Below, one piece after another: positions 24,742 to 33,454 of a DNA stretch of 34,969 nucleotides. The first letter of the stretch is position 1. The number at the start of each line of letters is the position of its first letter. The DNA comes from JBGTLW01 sp041743835 (lineage in GTDB: Bacteria; Planctomycetota; Phycisphaerae; Phycisphaerales; Phycisphaeraceae): contig JBGTLW010000188.1 of assembly GCA_041743835.1 (NCBI GenBank), positions 1 through 34,969 on the forward strand, in the 5' to 3' direction. Under the pieces are notes generated by a model. It was not told the origin of the DNA. It saw only the letters and a list, made by a program, of their open reading frames with translations, and did not search any database. The translations under genes were made by a program, and so were the position numbers.

Positions 24742-26094
24742 TCAATCAGTCATCACTCCCCCTGGAGACGCTGGCAGCGGGAGATCCGTGTCAACGTTGA
24801 TCGTTCTTATGCCGCGGCATCGCACCAGTCTGATTCCCGGGTCGGTGGCGGCGCGAATGCGCACATGATTCAGAGTTAAACCATCTACATCCTGACAGAC
24901 GAGCCCCTGCTCACCGCTGAGGCCGATGTCTTCCAGGTGGACGTCGCGCAGGCGTTGCTCTGGCAATCCCTGGAGGGATACCGCTGTCTGAAGACAATTG
25001 CCCGAAACCTTTCGTATGGAAATCGCGCTGAAGTCCGGCGGAGTCTCTGTAAGTGGCTTGAGTCCTGAGGGATAGTACATGTCGACGATGACTGCAGTCT
25101 GTTTGATATCCGTGAGGGTGAAGTTCTCGAAATGAATATTGCGCACATAGCCTCCGCGTCCGCGTTTGGCCTTGAGGCGGATCCCCATTTTGAGGCCGGT
25201 GAAGGAGCAATTGCGGGCGTATACATTCTCGATACCGCCTGACATCGCACTGCCAATCACCACGCCGCCGTGGCCGCGGCTGCCTGTGCAGTTCTGGATA
25301 TAGATATCACGGCAGGGTTTGCCGACCCTCCAGCCATCTTCATTCATGCCAGCATTCACGGCGATGCAGTCGTCGCCGGTGTGGAAAGAGCAGTTCTCGA
25401 TCAACACGCGTTCGCAGGAATCGGGGTTGAGTCCATCGGTGTTCGGCCCTGCTGTGTGGACATTCACTCCGCGCACGGTCACATCCCGGCAGTAAACCGG
25501 ATGAATGGTCCACATCGGGCTGCTTTCGACTGAGATTCCTTCTATCAAGACTCTCTGGCAGTTGAGCGGTTGGATGAAAGACGGGCGATAGACGTTTTCG
25601 ATTCCGAATACCCGCTCAGAGAGGGGGATTCCTTTGCCCTCCATGTTGTAAAGGTCTCCTGTCGAGTTACCGAATGCCTTCTTCCAGCCCCACCAAGCCT
25701 GGCCATTGCCGATCAGTTTGCCCGCTCCGGTGATGGCGATATCGGTGCAATCTTTCGCATAGATCAGCGGAGAGTAGTTGTAGCATTCCACCCCCTCAAA
25801 GCGGGTGAAGACCACGGGCAGATAGGCGTTGAAATCGTCGGTGAAAACGATCTCCGCCTTTTCCTCCATGTGGATGCGGATACGGCTTTTCAGGTGTATC
25901 GGCCCGGTATGCCAGCGTCCTGGAGGGACCTGAATGGTGCCGCCTCCTGAATCGTGGACCTTCTCAATTGCAGCCTTGAAAAACTCTGTATTGAGAGTCG
26001 AGCCGTCGCCGACGGCTCCGAAGTCGCTGACGCTGACCGTGGATTCCGGCACTTCGGGCAGCGGGAATTGCGGCCATGGCTCGTCCGGTCTCAT
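24742..26094 (-). CDS. GH28 polygalacturonase-like hydrolase, paralogue A
   Basis: 450 residues from the ATG at 26094, which overlaps the previous stop (ATGA) and has AGGAG 4 bases upstream. The longer frame from 26385 is antisense-like, Arg/Gly-rich code inside the neighbouring gene. All GH28 motifs are present: PNTDGLNPDSC near residue 218, TGDDCIAVN near 240, SRGHGGVVIGS near 273 and GIRLKAKRGRGG near 305. These enzymes hydrolyse alpha-1,4-galacturonic or related linkages with inversion. No signal peptide is visible, so it probably acts on oligosaccharides inside the cell. It is closely related to the gene at 33455-34765. It belongs to an operon with two other beta-helix genes under a LacI-type operator. 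Confidence 0.9.
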   Translation of the reverse strand: MRPDEPWPQFPLPEVPESTVSVSDFGAVGDGSTLNTEFFKAAIEKVHDSGGGTIQVPPGRWHTGPIHLKSRIRIHMEEKAEIVFTDDFNAYLPVVFTRFEGVECYNYSPLIYAKDCTDIAITGAGKLIGNGQAWWGWKKAFGNSTGDLYNMEGKGIPLSERVFGIENVYRPSFIQPLNCQRVLIEGISVESSPMWTIHPVYCRDVTVRGVNVHTAGPNTDGLNPDSCERVLIENCSFHTGDDCIAVNAGMNEDGWRVGKPCRDIYIQNCTGSRGHGGVVIGSAMSGGIENVYARNCSFTGLKMGIRLKAKRGRGGYVRNIHFENFTLTDIKQTAVIVDMYYPSGLKPLTETPPDFSAISIRKVSGNCLQTAVSLQGLPEQRLRDVHLEDIGLSGEQGLVCQDVDGLTLNHVRIRAATDPGIRLVRCRGIRTINVDTDLPLPASPGGVMTD

Positions 26095-27560
26095 ATCGCT
26101 CCTTGCTGAGTGCTTCGCTCGTACCCTCGGCTCAGTTCCAGGGGGATGAACCCCTGTCCAGCGTGGTGGGTCCCGCAGTGGTCGGCGGTGGCGTCGCGGA
26201 CGTGCTGCAGGACGATGCCGGCCCGGGCCGCGTCGGCGGTCTGCTGCGTGGGCAGCCACACCTTGACGTTGTCCAGATGCAGACCCGCCACGTGGCTCAG
26301 GTGCAGGTAGGCCGGGCGGTAGGGCGGGGCGTCGGCCGAGCGGGCGGGGGTCACAACCGCCTTCACCTCTGGCTCGGCCCACCACCGGTCCGACCGCTCG
26401 ATGTGATCGCCATTATCCATCTGCCTTGGGTGGCACGGCAGCAGTTGCGGCACATACGGCATGTCGCGATCCACCCGCAGCGTCAGGTTCTGCAAGGTCA
26501 GGTTCTCGATCGGGCTCTCACGGTGACCCACGACGACCGCGCCGCGATTGGAGCTGATCTGAATATCCCGCAGGATGATGTCCCGGATCGTCCCCAGCCG
26601 GGAGTCGGCATGACGGCGGGAGACAAAGAAGCAGATCGGCCAGGTGTGCAGGAAGTACGGCTCGTCTATTGTGCGGTAGCGGTTGTCGTCGATGATGGTC
26701 ATGCTCAGGTTCGAGTAGGTCACGCGTTCGACTGTTGCCCCATCGAGCAGATAGATGCCCACGCCCACCGACGAGTCGTGGATCACACAGTTTGTGAAGT
26801 GGATGTCGCGGAACGCCCCCTTGGTTTCGCTGCCAATTTTCAAGGCCGTGCAGCCGGAGGACAGCACGCAGTTGGTCACGACGATGCGTTCACAGGCTTT
26901 GTCCGCAGCGTCGTCTGGGCCGGAGGCATCGCGGGTTTTGAGCACGATGCAGTCGTCCCACGCGGCGATGGTGCAGTTGCTCACCCGGACGTTGCGGCAG
27001 CAGTTGAGGTCCAGCCCATCGTTGGCACCGCGTCGGAACATGTTGTTGAGGATGGACACGCCATCGACAAGGACGTTCTCGCAGGAGTGCAGGTGCAGCG
27101 TCCAGGCGTCGCTGTTGCGGACGGTGAAGCCGGTCAGCTGGACGTGGTGGCAACTGTGGAGGAAGATTGTTCCGCAGCGGAAGCCGCGCTGTTCGAGATC
27201 GCGGCCGGTGTTGTCGCCTTCGCCGCGGCCGAGGATGGTGCCTTGCCCGGTGATGGCGATGTGATGGGCCTCGTGTGCATAGATGAGGTGGGGGCGGGCG
27301 CTTGGCCCCTGCTTGCCAAACCCCACGACAGCCGACTCGAGGTTGTCTCGGAATGATTCATGCAGTGTGGCACCGCTCTCCAGGTGCAGGGTGATGTAGT
27401 CGTAGAGTTGGATTGTCCCCGAGAGGTACGTCCCCGCGGGGAGGTACACCGTGCCCCCGCCGGCCTTGCGGCAGGCGTCAATCGCGGCACGGATCGCCAG
27501 CGTGTCGTCCTGCTCACCGTTTCCAGCAGCGCCGTAGTCGCGAACGTTGATGAAGGGCAT
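26091..27560 (-). CDS. Divergent GH28-like beta-helix protein
   Basis: 489 residues; ATG at 27560 with GAGG 9 bases upstream. It begins like a GH28/pectate-lyase protein (INVRDYGAAGNGEQDDTLAI, GGGTVYLPAGTYLSGTIQLY). At the catalytic rungs it has GANDGLDLNCC instead of NTDG and AAWDDCIVLKT instead of GDDC, and the SHG site reads SGCTALKIGSETKG, the version seen in a separate GH28-like group. The three Asp residues are kept. No signal peptide. The last 70 residues depart from the helix (VTPARSADAPPYRPAYLHLS onward). Its stop overlaps the start of GH28 paralogue A, so the two are translated together and probably act on linked bonds of one substrate. Confidence 0.82.
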   Translation of the reverse strand: MPFINVRDYGAAGNGEQDDTLAIRAAIDACRKAGGGTVYLPAGTYLSGTIQLYDYITLHLESGATLHESFRDNLESAVVGFGKQGPSARPHLIYAHEAHHIAITGQGTILGRGEGDNTGRDLEQRGFRCGTIFLHSCHHVQLTGFTVRNSDAWTLHLHSCENVLVDGVSILNNMFRRGANDGLDLNCCRNVRVSNCTIAAWDDCIVLKTRDASGPDDAADKACERIVVTNCVLSSGCTALKIGSETKGAFRDIHFTNCVIHDSSVGVGIYLLDGATVERVTYSNLSMTIIDDNRYRTIDEPYFLHTWPICFFVSRRHADSRLGTIRDIILRDIQISSNRGAVVVGHRESPIENLTLQNLTLRVDRDMPYVPQLLPCHPRQMDNGDHIERSDRWWAEPEVKAVVTPARSADAPPYRPAYLHLSHVAGLHLDNVKVWLPTQQTADAARAGIVLQHVRDATADHCGTHHAGQGFIPLELSRGYERSTQQGAI

Positions 27561-27620
27561 GGGGGTCGGCCTCGTTTACTGTGAGGAACTGAATAGCATG
27601 ATCGGGCGAGCCCGGCATCC

Positions 27621-28850
27621 TCATGCTTGGAACGGCGATTGATCGGCCGATCGCGGCATCCGCCCGATGTGCGGTTCACGGTAGACGTGTACGGCGTTGG
27701 TGCCCCACGCCGCGCGCTGATCCGGTTGCTCGCCCCAGTCCACCGCGTGCATCAGCGGGCGGAGGAAACTCCCAAAGGTGTTCCCGAACGCCAGCAGACT
27801 AACGCGGTCCGGCACGCTCTGAGCGATGCTGATCCCAACGCAGCGCGAGTCGGGCTTGCTGCTGATCGCGCAGTGACTGATCGCGATGCACTCGACGGGG
27901 TAGCGATCGCCCGGGTTGCCCAGGCGGATGACCGGCCCGTCATCGTTCCAGTTGAGCATCTCGGAGCCGATAATCGCGCACTCCAGTGCGTCGGAGATGG
28001 TGACCAACGGCAGGGTCTGCCTGTGATGGCCGTGGAAGAAGCAGTTGGAGAATTGCACTTTGCGGTGCCGCATCGCCGGACGAACCTCGGCCGGGCCGGC
28101 GTTCATGCCGACCGCCGCGTTTGTCGGGAAATGGATCATCAGCCCGACGAAGCAGGCGCTATTGACAGTGACGTTGCCGTTGCTTCGCATGCCCGGCAGC
28201 GGGTCGCTGGATTCCGGCTGCAACAGCAGGGCCGGCTGATCGACGCTGCCGCATTCGTCGGACAGGATAATGTTGTTAAACAGGCACTCGATGACGTAGT
28301 CGCACAACCACAGGCCCGGGCCATTGGTTCTTCTCACGTGGATATCGTGGATCGTGGCCAGTTGCAGGTGGCGGAGTTTGATGCCCAGCGATTGGTTGTG
28401 GCCGTTGAGCCACAGGTTATCGAGCACGACGTTGCAGATGAGCTTGTCTTCGCCGAGTTCCGTCTCATCGCGCCGGCCGGAGGTGATCAGCGGCCCGGTG
28501 TAGCCCTCGGCCGGGGTGATGGTCACGCCTCCGGTGGAGGTGACCCGGCAGTGCGACTGCCAGATATCCAGCGGGCCGGCGAACGCAAACGGGCGATCTG
28601 GTGCGTCGAGGATCAGGGTGCGTGGATACTTCGGGTCCGTCATCGCCAGGTCGTAGGCGAACTGCACAGCCTGATCGTCGGTCTGAAAGTCTGTCGCGTG
28701 TACCTGCCCGCGATCTGGACGGGTGGATACCATCACACCAACAGCCATGCTCAGATCAGCGTGAATGGAATCGGGTGGCGGGGTTGAAGCTCTTATGTTA
28801 TTCAATGGAGCAAACCCTCTTGATAGAAATGGGTGGCAATTGATGGCCAT
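27621..28850 (-). CDS. Parallel beta-helix protein, first gene of the GH28 operon
   Basis: 409 residues from the ATG at 28850; an internal ATG at 28748 may be the true start, and neither has a strong ribosome binding site. A beta-helix is suggested by repeated short turns (VVLDNLWLNGHNQ, HLQLATIHDIHVRRTNGPGL, VQFSNCFFHGHHR, ECIAISHCAISS), but the GH28 motifs are absent. No signal peptide. No catalytic residues can be named: it could be a lyase, an epimerase-like helix or a binding protein. It lies just downstream of a promoter with a perfect TATAAT and a LacI-type operator, 60 bases before the divergent GH28 gene. Confidence 0.7.
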   Translation of the reverse strand: MAINCHPFLSRGFAPLNNIRASTPPPDSIHADLSMAVGVMVSTRPDRGQVHATDFQTDDQAVQFAYDLAMTDPKYPRTLILDAPDRPFAFAGPLDIWQSHCRVTSTGGVTITPAEGYTGPLITSGRRDETELGEDKLICNVVLDNLWLNGHNQSLGIKLRHLQLATIHDIHVRRTNGPGLWLCDYVIECLFNNIILSDECGSVDQPALLLQPESSDPLPGMRSNGNVTVNSACFVGLMIHFPTNAAVGMNAGPAEVRPAMRHRKVQFSNCFFHGHHRQTLPLVTISDALECAIIGSEMLNWNDDGPVIRLGNPGDRYPVECIAISHCAISSKPDSRCVGISIAQSVPDRVSLLAFGNTFGSFLRPLMHAVDWGEQPDQRAAWGTNAVHVYREPHIGRMPRSADQSPFQA

Positions 28851-28916
28851 GCATGAGCTGGATACCTGTCAAACAGGGGGCGTTTGGCTGGCATCATAAT
28901 GGGGAGTATCCAGAAA

Positions 28917-28936
28917 TGCAATATATCCCAATTATA
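28917..28936 (-). promoter_or_regulatory. Promoter -10 and candidate LacI operator, copy 3
   Basis: On the minus strand TATAAT (28936-28931) runs straight into TTGGGATATATTGCA (28931-28917), which matches copy 1 at 14 of 15 bases. No good -35 is seen at the right spacing. The operator would cover the start of transcription of the beta-helix/GH28 operon. In the rest of the stretch between 28851 and 29109 I see no gene or other element. Confidence 0.65.
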
Positions 28937-29109
28937 GTGTTGTGTCACGCACAGGGCTCGCGGCCCGGGGTTATTGATTCCGTCAACGCTCGCGTCAATC
29001 GAACCACTGCCCAGGCAACCGGCAGCCCATTCTGCCGCGAGTGCAACGGCTCGGCTGGCGCGGTGCCAGCGATCAAGCTGGCGACGCACAGAAAGGATGC
29101 TGCCCTAAC

Positions 29110-29754
29110 CTAAACCGTCGTCCCCTCAATCACCCGCCCGATCGCGCCCTGCATCAGGTGCTTTCGCATCGACTGCGCGGCTGCGTCGGGGTCGCTTTTG
29201 GCCAATCGCTTCAGGAGCCAGCCGTGTCGGGAGGAGGCGCGTCGGCAGTCTTCGATCCCGACCGTGGTCTGCAGCGCGATGAAGAAGCCGAGCCGCAACA
29301 CATCACTGAGGGATTGAATAAGCAGTTGTTGGTCGGTGAGCTGGGCCAGTCCCAGGTGGAAGTCGATCTCGGCCCGCCACCGCTTAGGCCCTCCGCTGGT
29401 CCATGCGTCAAGGGATCGTGCGATCCTGGCCAGCGACTTTGGTGGTGTGGCAAGCTTGGGCCCGCAAACCATGCGGGCGACCTGGGTTTCGAGTGCCAAC
29501 CGAACCACAGCCTGCTCCCGGGCGTGCTTCTCAGTAAAGGTTCGGACACGGGTGCCTTTGCGTGGCAGCGTCTCCAGAAGGCCGTCGCGCTCCATCGCAA
29601 GGAACGCCTCTGCGACCGGAGCCATGCTGACCCCCAGGCTCGCCGCCATGCCCCGGCGTGTGATGATCTGCCCGAACCGAAGCCGGCCATCGGTCATCTG
29701 ATGGAGCAGCTGCTGGTAGACCTGCTGAGTCAGGGGTTGCTCAGTCGCTTTCAC
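29110..29754 (-). CDS. GntR-family regulator, FadR/FCD subfamily
   Basis: 214 residues from a GTG at 29754 without a clear ribosome binding site. Residues 7-75 form the winged helix (LTQQVYQQLLHQMTDGRLRF, RRGMAASLGVSMAPVAEAFL, LETLPRKGTRVR). Residues 80-205 are an all-helical FCD sensor domain with the metal or ligand pattern D..FH (AEIDFHLGLAQL) and further His residues (SSRHGWLL, MRKHLMQG). Such proteins usually bind an organic acid or sugar acid and repress adjacent genes. A perfect palindrome 21 bases upstream, between it and the divergent sialidase/sulfatase pair, is its likely operator. Confidence 0.9.
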   Translation of the reverse strand: MKATEQPLTQQVYQQLLHQMTDGRLRFGQIITRRGMAASLGVSMAPVAEAFLAMERDGLLETLPRKGTRVRTFTEKHAREQAVVRLALETQVARMVCGPKLATPPKSLARIARSLDAWTSGGPKRWRAEIDFHLGLAQLTDQQLLIQSLSDVLRLGFFIALQTTVGIEDCRRASSRHGWLLKRLAKSDPDAAAQSMRKHLMQGAIGRVIEGTTV

Positions 29755-29774
29755 GGCGGTAGTATACCGGCGGC

Positions 29775-29790
29775 CTGTGATATATCACAG
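29775..29790. promoter_or_regulatory. Candidate GntR/FCD operator
   Basis: CTGTGATATATCACAG, a perfect 16-base palindrome between the divergent GntR gene and the sialidase-like gene. FadR-type GntR proteins often bind short palindromes of this kind near their own gene. A CRP site would need six bases between TGTGA and TCACA; here there are four. Confidence 0.6.
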
Positions 29791-29895
29791 CGATGCGAAT
29801 CGCCTGGCGGCCGCCGGATGACCGCGTTAATCACGACTGTACCGCCGAACCCCATACCGACTCATATACATCCGCTACCGCGAGAGGCTACACAC

Positions 29896-30978
29896 ATGAT
29901 CGAGAAGTATACGATTGCGATTGACGACAAGTGGTACCTGGCATTTCCCGATGTGGCGATGACTGTCTCTGGCAAGCTTATCTGCATCTATAGCCAGTGT
30001 ACGCACCACCACAACCGTGAGGTGACTCAGATCATGCAGGTCACCTCCGCCGACCGGGGGCGGACGTGGAGCGATCCGACGCCGCTGAGCGAACAACTGA
30101 TCCAAAGCCGAGGGGGCTGGCACTGGAACTGCCCGCGCATCTCGCGGTTGCGCGACGGCCGACTCGTCGCGGTCTGCGACAAGCTGTTCGGCAAGGGGGC
30201 CGATCACAGTGACGTGGACAAGCAGACCAATGTGTATTGGCTCAGCTCAGATGACGGTGCGACGTGGGATGGCCCACATCACACGCCCGTGTTCGGCATC
30301 GTCCCCGACCAACTCGTCGAACTGCAGCGAGGCCCGCATGTCGGTCGGTGGCTACTCTCGGCCCATTCCCGCGTCCGGCTCGAGCCCGGTGTCAAGTGCG
30401 CCCAGCGCACGTGGTGGTCCGACGATCAGGGCAGGTCGTGGCAGGGCCCCGCGACGATCGCGCAGTCCAGCGAATATTGGTTCTGCGAGGGCAGCACGAT
30501 GGAACTGCCCGATGGCACGCTCGTTTGCTTCCTCCGCGAAAACTCGGGGATGGGTTACGACGCGTTCAAGACGATCAGCACAGATGGCGGGGAGTCTTGG
30601 TCCGAGCCGATGAAGTTTCCGCTGCCTGGGTGCTTGCGCCCCGTGAGCGGGATGCTCCTTGATGGGCGCGTGCTCATCACCCACCGCATGCGGCAGGGCG
30701 GGAAGAGTTGGAGCGGGGGCGCACAGAACTTCTTCGCGGGGCTTACCGATGCCGAGTCCTGCCTCGCGACCGAGCGGAATCTGGCCCACGCCCGCATCAT
30801 GCCCATCGACTACGACCGCTCGCCGAAAAGCGACACCGGCTACAGCGGCTGGGTGCAGATCGACGACGGCGAGATCTACATCGGCAACTACATCGTGGAT
30901 GACCACCACCCGCTGGCCCATATCCGCGGCTACTCGCTCGGGCTGATGGACTTCCTGCTGACGGAGGCTGCGTCATGA
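29896..30978 (+). CDS. Sialidase-fold (BNR repeat) protein
   Basis: 360 residues from the ATG at 29896, with AGAGG 8 bases upstream; the frame open from 29041 lies antisense to the GntR gene and is not used. Four Asp-box repeats (S/T-x-D-x-G-x-x-W) are visible: SADRGRTWSDPT, SSDDGATWDGP, SDDQGRSWQGP and STDGGESWSEP. This gives a six-bladed sialidase-type propeller. There is no signal peptide. In planctomycetal and PVC sulfatase loci such proteins are seldom true sialidases; they may act on other acidic sugars. The ATG of the sulfatase overlaps its stop (ATGA). Confidence 0.82.
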   Translation: MIEKYTIAIDDKWYLAFPDVAMTVSGKLICIYSQCTHHHNREVTQIMQVTSADRGRTWSDPTPLSEQLIQSRGGWHWNCPRISRLRDGRLVAVCDKLFGKGADHSDVDKQTNVYWLSSDDGATWDGPHHTPVFGIVPDQLVELQRGPHVGRWLLSAHSRVRLEPGVKCAQRTWWSDDQGRSWQGPATIAQSSEYWFCEGSTMELPDGTLVCFLRENSGMGYDAFKTISTDGGESWSEPMKFPLPGCLRPVSGMLLDGRVLITHRMRQGGKSWSGGAQNFFAGLTDAESCLATERNLAHARIMPIDYDRSPKSDTGYSGWVQIDDGEIYIGNYIVDDHHPLAHIRGYSLGLMDFLLTEAAS

Positions 30979-32390
30979 ACCGCAAACTGCGCAACGCATT
31001 GCTGATCACAGTTGATGACTTGAACGACTGGGTTGGTTGCTTGGGACACCCCATCGCCAAGACGCCGAATTTAGATCGCCTGGCCGCGCGCGGCGTGCTG
31101 TTCCGCTCGGCGCAGACATCGTTTCCGCTCTGCGGACCGGCCCGAGCTGCCATGATCACCGGACGGCTTCCCCACCACACCGGGGTCTACGACAACAAGA
31201 CCTGGTGGCGGCCCGCGTTGCCCGATGCCGTCACCCTGCCCGAGTGTTTTAAAGCGGCTGGCCATCGGGTTGAGGGTGCCGGGAAAGTGTTGCACCATAC
31301 TGCCGGATACAACCCTCCCGAACTATGGCACGCTTTCCAGGATGTCGTCTTCGATGACCCATGGGTTCGTGCAGGCGTATGGGCTCGCCTTTACCCGCAT
31401 ATTCCACCGACCCCAACGCCACCCTGGGTCCACCTTCATGGGGGCCATCCGCTGCCGAACCATGAAGGCGACTGGGGCGCGCTCCCGGATCGCGATGAGG
31501 CGGAGTACGGCGACGTGCTGGCCATAGACCATGCGGTCGCGTTTCTAAGCAACATCGGTGACAAGCCATTTTTCTACGCCGCCGGGATGTTTTCCCCTCA
31601 CCTGCCCTACTACGTGCCGCAGCACTATTTCGATCTGTACGATCCTGCGGCAATTCCACTGCCGGATGCGGAACTCTGTCGTCCCCCGTCCGGGCACGAC
31701 GCATTGTCAGCCAACGGAGCCAATCTCTGGCGGGCTGTCAGCGGGCAGGGACTCCAGCGGGATATGATTCACGCCTATCTGGCCCGCGTGAGTTTTATGG
31801 ATGCGCAGGTGGGGCGTCTGTTGGACGCGTTGGATGCGAGCGGACATGCCGGGGATACCGCGATCGTTTTCTTCTCCGACCATGGCTTCCACTTCGGCGA
31901 GAAAGGGCGCATCAGCAAAGTGACCCTGTGGCAGCGCGCCACCGGGGTGCCCTACATCGTGGTGGCACCGGGGCTCCTCCCCGCCGGCAGGGTATACGAT
32001 GCGCCGGTCAGCACCGTAGATACCTATGCCACGCTATGCGATTGTTGCGGATTGCTGCCGCCGGAGGATGTTGACAGCCGCAGTCTCCTGCCGCGGGTTC
32101 TTGATCCGCAACACAATCCTCCCGCCCCCGTTCTGGTCACTCTCGGGCCGGGCCATCACGCGGTGGTGGACGAGCACTGGCGCTACATCCGCTACGCCGA
32201 TGGCAGCCACTATCTCTACGACCGGCAAGCCGATCCTGACGAACGGCACGATCGGGCGGCAGAACCTGCGGCGGCACCGGTCATCGCAAGCCTGGCGAAT
32301 CACCTGCCTTCCCAATGTGCCCCGCCAGCGCCGACAGGAAAGGAATACTTCAAGTACGACCCCGGCACGCGCAGGGTGGTGCCCGTTTGA
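30975..32390 (+). CDS. Formylglycine-dependent sulfatase, iduronate-2-sulfatase-like
   Basis: 471 residues, ATG overlapping the previous stop. Metal-binding Asp residues in NALLITVDDLNDWVG (14, 15), then KTPNLDRLAARGVLF, and the activation motif C-G-P-A-R at residues 53-57 (SFPLCGPARAAMITGRLP), in which the Cys is normally turned into formylglycine. A later site FFSDHGFHFGEKGRISKVTL gives the second set of metal ligands. The overall pattern fits the iduronate-2-sulfatase-like part of family S1. No signal peptide is visible, so it probably desulfates oligosaccharides inside the cell. It probably belongs to the GntR-controlled pair with the sialidase-like protein. A formylglycine-generating enzyme is not in the window. 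Confidence 0.9.
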   Translation: MNRKLRNALLITVDDLNDWVGCLGHPIAKTPNLDRLAARGVLFRSAQTSFPLCGPARAAMITGRLPHHTGVYDNKTWWRPALPDAVTLPECFKAAGHRVEGAGKVLHHTAGYNPPELWHAFQDVVFDDPWVRAGVWARLYPHIPPTPTPPWVHLHGGHPLPNHEGDWGALPDRDEAEYGDVLAIDHAVAFLSNIGDKPFFYAAGMFSPHLPYYVPQHYFDLYDPAAIPLPDAELCRPPSGHDALSANGANLWRAVSGQGLQRDMIHAYLARVSFMDAQVGRLLDALDASGHAGDTAIVFFSDHGFHFGEKGRISKVTLWQRATGVPYIVVAPGLLPAGRVYDAPVSTVDTYATLCDCCGLLPPEDVDSRSLLPRVLDPQHNPPAPVLVTLGPGHHAVVDEHWRYIRYADGSHYLYDRQADPDERHDRAAEPAAAPVIASLANHLPSQCAPPAPTGKEYFKYDPGTRRVVPV

Positions 32391-32537
32391 CGCGGTCGGG
32401 ATGTTCGCTGCCCGCGACTCGTACAGTCGCTGGCTTGCTCCACAACTTCCGATCTGCTGGAATACAAAGCTCTAATTCTCAATCCCGTTACCAACTAATT
32501 CGCATCAATTGGCACTCACACGTTAGAGGACTTTTAT

Positions 32538-33317
32538 ATGAACGCATCGCACTGTCGTGAAGTCTGGGCCAAAGGTGGCGTCGTCCGTATGCTGCTGTTG
32601 CACTTGAGTGATCCACGCGTTTGTGAACTTGCCGCCGGCGTGGGCTGGGACGCTCTGTGGATCGACCTGGAGCACAGCCCGCGGACCACGCGCGAGCTTG
32701 AAGGGATGTGCCGGGCTGTCCGGGCCGGGGCCAGCGAAAGTGGTATGCACCGGCCGGATGTCATGGCCCGGCCGGGCAAGGGCGAGATGATGCGGATGGG
32801 CCGGCTGCTCGAAGCCGGGGCGCATGGCATCTTGTACCCCCGTTGCGAGTCGGTGGCAGAGGCGCGCGAGGTAGTGCGCTGGATGAAGTTCGCCCCGCGT
32901 GGCGAGCGTGGTTTCGACGGCGGCAACCATGATAACCACTACGGTTCATACCCGGCTGGCGACTATGTGAAACAGGCGAACGAGCAGACGTGGCTGGCAG
33001 CGCAGATCGAATCTCCCTCGGCCTTGGCTTGCGCCGAGGAGATCGCTGACGTTGACGGCGTAGATGTGGTCTTCTTCGGGCCGGGTGATTTTTCGTGTCT
33101 GACCGGCCATCCTGGTGAGTTCCTGCACCCGGAAGTGCACGCTGCCGCGAAACGCGTCGCTCAGGCCGCCCACCGCGCCGGCAAAGTGTTCGGCACCATT
33201 GGCATCGGCCCTGACCACACCAGAGCGATGCAGGACTTGGATTGCCGACTACTTGCGTTGGGCGCCGACCAGGGACTACTCAAGCAAGCCATGATAAGCC
33301 AACTGAAACTGCAATAG
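32538..33317 (+). CDS. HpcH/HpaI-family aldolase (2-keto-3-deoxy sugar acid type)
   Basis: 259 residues; AGAGGA (32525-32530) lies 7 bases before the ATG. Class II, metal-dependent aldolase motifs are in order: WIDLEHSP with the base H46, MARPGKGE with R78, LEAGAHGILYPRCESVAEAR, QIESPSALA with metal ligand E158, and FFGPGDFSCLTG with metal ligand D184. These enzymes split 2-keto-3-deoxy acids into pyruvate and an aldehyde; in a locus with GH28 enzymes, 2-keto-3-deoxy-L-rhamnonate or a deoxy-galactonate/gluconate is a fair guess. The 147 bases before it show no operator that I recognise. Its 3' end faces GH28 paralogue B. Confidence 0.88.
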   Translation: MNASHCREVWAKGGVVRMLLLHLSDPRVCELAAGVGWDALWIDLEHSPRTTRELEGMCRAVRAGASESGMHRPDVMARPGKGEMMRMGRLLEAGAHGILYPRCESVAEAREVVRWMKFAPRGERGFDGGNHDNHYGSYPAGDYVKQANEQTWLAAQIESPSALACAEEIADVDGVDVVFFGPGDFSCLTGHPGEFLHPEVHAAAKRVAQAAHRAGKVFGTIGIGPDHTRAMQDLDCRLLALGADQGLLKQAMISQLKLQ

Positions 33318-33360
33318 CAGATGGTTAGATGACCCCACCATGCCGTCAATGTGTGCCGGT

Positions 33361-33386
33361 AGTGGCGGATGCAAATCCGAAGCACA
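33361..33386 (+). repeat. Degenerate IS30-end-like repeat, left copy
   Basis: A 26-base stretch (AGTGGCGGATGCAAATCC, then GAAGCACA) that matches 34770-34795 at 23 of 26 positions in the same orientation. The right copy lies at the end of an IS30 transposase gene. It may be the relic of an earlier insertion. The rest of 33318-33454 holds nothing that I recognise. Confidence 0.45.
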
Positions 33387-33454
33387 CGGCGACATGGGTC
33401 AACTCGTGGCGGATGCCCTATACATCGGCAAGACGTGGGCTTCTCGTACACGTT

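Noticed and set aside
26095..26385. 97-residue extension of GH28 paralogue A
   Set aside because: Antisense-like low-complexity code within the upstream gene; the ATG at 26094 has AGGAG and an ATGA overlap.
26076..28787. Long plus-strand frames of 426 and 386 codons opposite the beta-helix operon
   Set aside because: They mirror high-GC genes on the minus strand, show no protein family pattern and have no ribosome binding sites.
29775..29790. CRP/FNR-type site
   Set aside because: The half-sites are 4 bases apart instead of 6, and a GntR gene adjoins, which is the simpler explanation.
29041..29895. Long upstream extension of the sialidase frame (645 residues in all)
   Set aside because: It lies antisense to the GntR gene and has no family-like sequence; the ATG at 29896 has a good ribosome binding site.
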